A DNA stretch of 64,000 nt from JAMZMI01 sp963848175 (lineage in GTDB: Bacteria; Bacteroidota; Bacteroidia; Cytophagales; Cyclobacteriaceae): contig CAWKCO010000003.1 in NCBI GenBank assembly GCA_963848175.1, positions 434,001 through 498,000 on the forward strand, read 5' to 3'. Of this stretch, positions 60,858 to 64,000 are shown piece by piece; within the stretch, counting starts at the first letter, position 1; each line of letters begins with the position of its first letter. The notes beneath the pieces were generated by a model. The model had not been told where the DNA came from and did no database searches. It saw only the letters and a program-made list of their open reading frames with translations. The position numbers and the translations under genes are program-made.

Positions 60858-63241
60858 TTGATTTTTCCTTCGTTGATCCAAATGTTGATCAATGGTGCTT
60901 TCCACGTATATGGTTTCCCAAGGATATCAAAGTCGCCATCACCATCCAAATCCACGATTCTTCCTTCATGAATACCATAGCCTTCAGCTACAAGTACTGG
61001 AGTGAATTGCCCTTTACCATTGCCAATCAAAATTCTTGCTTGAGATTTTGGATTGCCTTCGCCAAATCGCATTTCTGCGCTGAAGATGTCCAAAAATCCA
61101 TCTCCGTTGAAATCTACTGTATAGAGCGTATGGCCATTGTCTAGTTTGTCCAAGATGATACTACGTTTCCACGTGCCCGTACCTTTTTTGCTGCCTAGCC
61201 AGCCTTCCCACTCGATCCATTCGTAGAGATAAAGAGGGCCAATGCCATCACCTACCGAAAGTAGGATTTCAGGTCTTCCACCTTCGATAAATTGCCCTGC
61301 AATGCTACGGCTGAATGCATAGCTCGCATCTACTATGTTTGCTTTGAATGCTCCATCTTTATATTTAAACCATCGGCCACCGCCCACTATGTCTTCTATA
61401 CCATCACCATCTATGTCGAATTTAGTGAGTCCTTCGTGCTCATTTACAAACGACCAATCAGGGTAGCCACCAATGCCTACGATTGGTTGCATTTCACTGT
61501 CTCTGTTGTATTGATAGATGGTCTTGAGCGGCCAACTTTTTGCTTTTTTTACATTCTTCGGAATGCTAGCCATCACCAAGGCATCTGCTCCTTGATTCCA
61601 GAAAATAAGTTCCGTTTTTCCATCGCCATCAAAATCGCCAAATAATTGATCGTGGTGCTTGTTGCCACCAGTGTTTTTGATCACATAGCGTTTCCAAGGT
61701 TTTTTTGGATCGAAATTTGGGTATGGGTTTTCCCACCACCATACTTCATTGCTTTCGCTCGCGCCACCGAAAACGACATCTTCATCACCATCTCCATCTA
61801 TATCATAGCTCGCTGAACCTGCCTCTATATTGAGTTTGGTCGTGTCTACCAAATGACGCACCCAAGTGCCGTCTTTGTACAAGTGCATGGTCACGGAAGG
61901 AGAAGTGGTGCGCTCCGTAATGAAAAAGTCCATTGCACCATCTTTGTTTACATCTACTGTCAGTGTGGATGTTTGTTGATTGCCAGTATTGTGATTTTGA
62001 AGGTCACCGTTTGAAGTAGATTTGAGTGTCCACTTCACAGAGTGCTCATTGATTTGCTCATTTCGCCATAGGTGTACATAATTATATTGATCCCAACCAA
62101 TGCTGGTAATGTCAAGGTCGCCATCTCCATCCATGTCAGCTACTTTAGTACCTAGGTGGCTTTCTTTACCTGTATCAATGATTTTTTTGGTGAAATTCCC
62201 CTCACCATCGTTGAGCCATGACTGCAATTCCAAGTTTGGCCCTTTGTGTTCTGCTGTGATCAAATCGATATCCCCATCAGCGTCGAAATCCATAACATCC
62301 AGATTGTTGGTTGAGTATTGTGTAGCGACTAATTTTCTTTCCCATGGAGCATTTTTATCCATGGGCTGCTCATACCAGAAGATATTTCCGTCTGGTTCTA
62401 TTCCTGGCCAGCGCTCTTCAGTCACGATGATATCGGCTTTTTTGTCGCCGTTTATGTCCGCTACTGCAAATCTATCCGCAGGATGATTCGTCGTTCCGAC
62501 CTTATGATCTGCCCAAGACACATTTACATTTCCTGGATTTTCGAACCACATTACTTCGAGCGGCTCGTCTGAGCCAGCAGGTCGTCTACCTACACTTATA
62601 TCAATGTCACCGTCACCATCAATGTCCCCTGTGCCAATGCCTTCATCTGAAGTATTTTTTGCGATTAGATGGGTTGGCCACTTGTCGGCTGTGTTTTTTG
62701 GAATTTCAATGCAATAAATATCACCATTCCCTGCAATGAGGATTTCTTCTCGACCACCTTTCACTATTTGCGCAGTGGTGAAACCCTGACTATTGGTATG
62801 CCCAGTTTTTGGGACTTGCGCTATTTTCTTAGCTTCCCATTTGGTGCCTTCGGCGTTGGTAGCTTCTAGCCAATAAATATCAGGTAGTGCTTGTGCGATT
62901 ACATCGCCAAAAGCATCGCCATCCACATCTATGATTAAGATGCCATCTACGTGGATGCCTAAGTCTATTTTATTCCAAGGAAGCTCCATCCCTTGTCCAG
63001 GATTGAGATATACCCATCGGCCAGTCAGAATGTCTTTTTGTCCATCATTGTTGAGATCGCCAACAGCTAAACCAAAATAATTGAGCCAGAAGGGCTCGCT
63101 ATAATCTCCCCATTTGGATTTGGTGCTGTCCACCTCGATGTATGACCAAGATTTTAGCATGGGTTGGGCTGAAATCATGAAACTTGAAAAGAACAAAGAA
63201 AGGGCGATCAAAGACCGCAAAGCATAACGTTTTGTGTTCAT
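60854..63241 (-). CDS. Secreted FG-GAP/VCBS repeat protein
   Basis: From the ATG at 63241 the protein is 795 aa with a signal peptide (cut near MISAQ). It contains about a dozen FG-GAP-like repeats with calcium-binding D-x-D-x-D-G-x-x-D loops, for example DLNNDGQKDIL, DIDGDGDIDISVG, DFDADGDIDLITA and DLDGDGDFDILG, spread over nearly the whole length; this should fold as one or two beta-propellers. Such proteins are typical of Bacteroidota envelope and polysaccharide-handling systems. No catalytic motif was seen. It leads a three-gene overlapping set. Confidence 0.9.
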   Translation of the reverse strand: MNTKRYALRSLIALSLFFSSFMISAQPMLKSWSYIEVDSTKSKWGDYSEPFWLNYFGLAVGDLNNDGQKDILTGRWVYLNPGQGMELPWNKIDLGIHVDGILIIDVDGDAFGDVIAQALPDIYWLEATNAEGTKWEAKKIAQVPKTGHTNSQGFTTAQIVKGGREEILIAGNGDIYCIEIPKNTADKWPTHLIAKNTSDEGIGTGDIDGDGDIDISVGRRPAGSDEPLEVMWFENPGNVNVSWADHKVGTTNHPADRFAVADINGDKKADIIVTEERWPGIEPDGNIFWYEQPMDKNAPWERKLVATQYSTNNLDVMDFDADGDIDLITAEHKGPNLELQSWLNDGEGNFTKKIIDTGKESHLGTKVADMDGDGDLDITSIGWDQYNYVHLWRNEQINEHSVKWTLKSTSNGDLQNHNTGNQQTSTLTVDVNKDGAMDFFITERTTSPSVTMHLYKDGTWVRHLVDTTKLNIEAGSASYDIDGDGDEDVVFGGASESNEVWWWENPYPNFDPKKPWKRYVIKNTGGNKHHDQLFGDFDGDGKTELIFWNQGADALVMASIPKNVKKAKSWPLKTIYQYNRDSEMQPIVGIGGYPDWSFVNEHEGLTKFDIDGDGIEDIVGGGRWFKYKDGAFKANIVDASYAFSRSIAGQFIEGGRPEILLSVGDGIGPLYLYEWIEWEGWLGSKKGTGTWKRSIILDKLDNGHTLYTVDFNGDGFLDIFSAEMRFGEGNPKSQARILIGNGKGQFTPVLVAEGYGIHEGRIVDLDGDGDFDILGKPYTWKAPLINIWINEGKIK

Positions 63242-63497
63242 TGGGTGTATTGTTAGTGTTAGATCCATCCTTTCGATAAAGGATGTGATTAGAATGTAAT
63301 TCAAGGTACTATTAGGCCACAACGACTAACTGAGAATTAAGAAATCCGAATAATTCAAAGCTTATCAGGAGGTGAAAATGGTTGTTTTTATGGGATGAAG
63401 CTGTTTTTCTTGTTTCGTGGACGAGCTTCTTGGTCATGATAAAAAAGAGACTTCAATCATTATCAACTCAAAATAATTTATATCTTCGCCCCGATTT

Positions 63498-63668
63498 TGG
63501 TTTTTACACGCCCCATCGGCTTGTAAGATTAAAAGGGAATCTCGTGAAAATCGAGGACTGTCCCCGCAACTGTAATTCCGTAAAGGTGGTTTATCTCATC
63601 TTGCCACTGTTCGTCCACCGACGAATGGGAAGGCGATAAACCAGGAAAAGTCAGGAGACCTGCCACAA
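63498..63668 (+). promoter_or_regulatory. Cobalamin riboswitch
   Basis: The conserved core is present in order: AAAAGGGAAT (63531-63540), GTGAAAATC, ACTGTCCCCGCAACTGT (63557-63573), GCCACTG (63603-63609), ATGGGAAGGCG (63625-63635) and the B12 box AGTCAGGAGACCTGCC (63649-63664). It sits about 100 bases before a TonB-dependent receptor. B12 binding should repress that gene. I see no U-rich terminator between box and gene, so control is probably at translation initiation. Outer limits are approximate. Confidence 0.95.
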
Positions 63669-63762
63669 TCATTAAAGATTCCAAGCTTCGGGTGAAGGCG
63701 TAGGAAGGTGACAGACGCATGTTTTTCATTATTTCTAGGTGACTACCTGGGCTTTGAGTTGA

Positions 63763-64000
63763 TTGAGAAAATTGATTCTAAGTCTGGTGAAATTGTTTTT
63801 GACTCTTACGGTGCTCTTGTGCGCACACCTCGTGTATGCCCAAGAATTGGACTCTGTGCTTCTGGAAGAAGTGGCTGTAGAAGGCCATGCGCTACACAGA
63901 TATGCCACGGGTGCCAATGTGAAGTCCATTTCCATTGATGATGCAGATCAGGATTTGTCCACTGCGCTCACAGGTCAGCCCTCTGTATATTTCAAAACGT
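63763..64000 (+). CDS. TonB-dependent receptor, probable vitamin B12 (BtuB-like), N-terminal part
   Basis: The true frame starts at TTG 63763 right after an in-frame TGA (63760-63762), with no ATG available. It encodes a signal peptide (RKLILSLVKLFLTLTVLL, cut after VYAQ) and the start of a plug domain (VLLEEVAVEG, then TGANVKSISIDD and STALTGQPSVYFKT), the usual Bacteroidota receptor opening. Seventy-nine codons are inside the window and the gene runs off the end. The cobalamin riboswitch upstream points to corrinoid uptake. Confidence 0.88.
   Translation, partial: MRKLILSLVKLFLTLTVLLCAHLVYAQELDSVLLEEVAVEGHALHRYATGANVKSISIDDADQDLSTALTGQPSVYFKT

Noticed and set aside
60528..60971. Plus-strand open frame over the 409-aa and FG-GAP genes
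   Set aside because: Antisense to genes with signal peptides and conserved repeats; shadow frame.
62100..62486. Plus-strand open frame inside the FG-GAP gene
   Set aside because: Ser/Pro-rich translation is the mirror of the Asp/Gly repeat codons.
63382..63639. Open frame across the cobalamin riboswitch
   Set aside because: The sequence is accounted for by the conserved RNA; the frame has no coding character.
63708..63938. Open frame after the riboswitch
   Set aside because: Another frame from TTG 63763 gives a signal peptide and receptor plug sequence.

Overview
The window is chromosomal DNA from a Bacteroidota bacterium, probably a marine or soil Cytophagales-type genome. Evidence: a protein with a C-terminal type IX secretion (T9SS) sorting domain, a Bacteroidota-type outer-membrane beta-barrel receptor with a carboxypeptidase-like N-terminal domain, near absence of Shine-Dalgarno sites, and sphingolipid-type genes. 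I do not name a genus. No rRNA, tRNA, CRISPR array, transposase or phage gene was seen.

Layout. 1-1.05 kb: end of an outer-membrane protein, a small helical protein and a TerB-like protein. 1.2-9.1 kb: tryptophan operon trpE-G-D-C-F-B-A plus a DAHP synthase, preceded by a leader peptide with three consecutive Trp codons and a complete set of alternative RNA helices, so transcription attenuation is very likely. Four of the eight enzymes (trpG, trpB, trpA, DAHP synthase) carry a single-base insertion that breaks the frame. 9.1-10.2 kb: gene-free spacer. 10.2-21.2 kb: a ten-gene sugar or sugar-acid catabolic operon (IlvD/Edd dehydratase, sugar isomerase-like protein, Gfo/Idh/MocA dehydrogenase, split transketolase, Zn-dehydrogenase, SMP-30 lactonase, SDR, MFS transporter, FAH-type hydrolase) that fits a non-phosphorylative route ending in a diketo-acid hydrolase.

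21.5-43.4 kb: a surface-polysaccharide locus with a Wzi-like protein, many glycosyltransferases (fucosyltransferase-like members of three kinds, GT2, GT4, GT92), a peptide-exporter-like ABC protein, Stealth and LicD phosphotransferase-like proteins, and a complete 2-aminoethylphosphonate (AEP) pathway (PEP mutase with an N-terminal cytidylyltransferase, phosphonopyruvate decarboxylase, AEP transaminase). Next to it lie a LicC/PntC-like nucleotidyltransferase and a PhyH-type dioxygenase. I infer a glycan decorated with AEP or hydroxylated AEP.

43.4-50.2 kb: a lipid locus with a fatty-acid desaturase, a DUF3108 protein, a phospholipase-D-like protein, a close homologue of eukaryotic dihydroceramide delta-4 desaturase, a CDP-alcohol phosphatidyltransferase (frameshifted), an inositol-phosphate-cytidylyltransferase-like protein and myo-inositol-phosphate synthase. 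Together they suggest an inositol-bearing, delta-4-unsaturated sphingolipid. 50.3-58.7 kb: housekeeping and envelope genes (murB, outer-membrane receptor, dCMP deaminase, T9SS protein, hemN, YjdM-like). 58.8-63.2 kb: three overlapping genes for secreted proteins. 63.5-64 kb: a cobalamin riboswitch followed by the start of a TonB-dependent receptor.

The most notable items are the trp attenuator, the delta-4-desaturase/inositol lipid locus and the AEP glycan-tailoring locus. Six single-base frameshifts in otherwise well-preserved genes should be checked against raw reads before being treated as biology.
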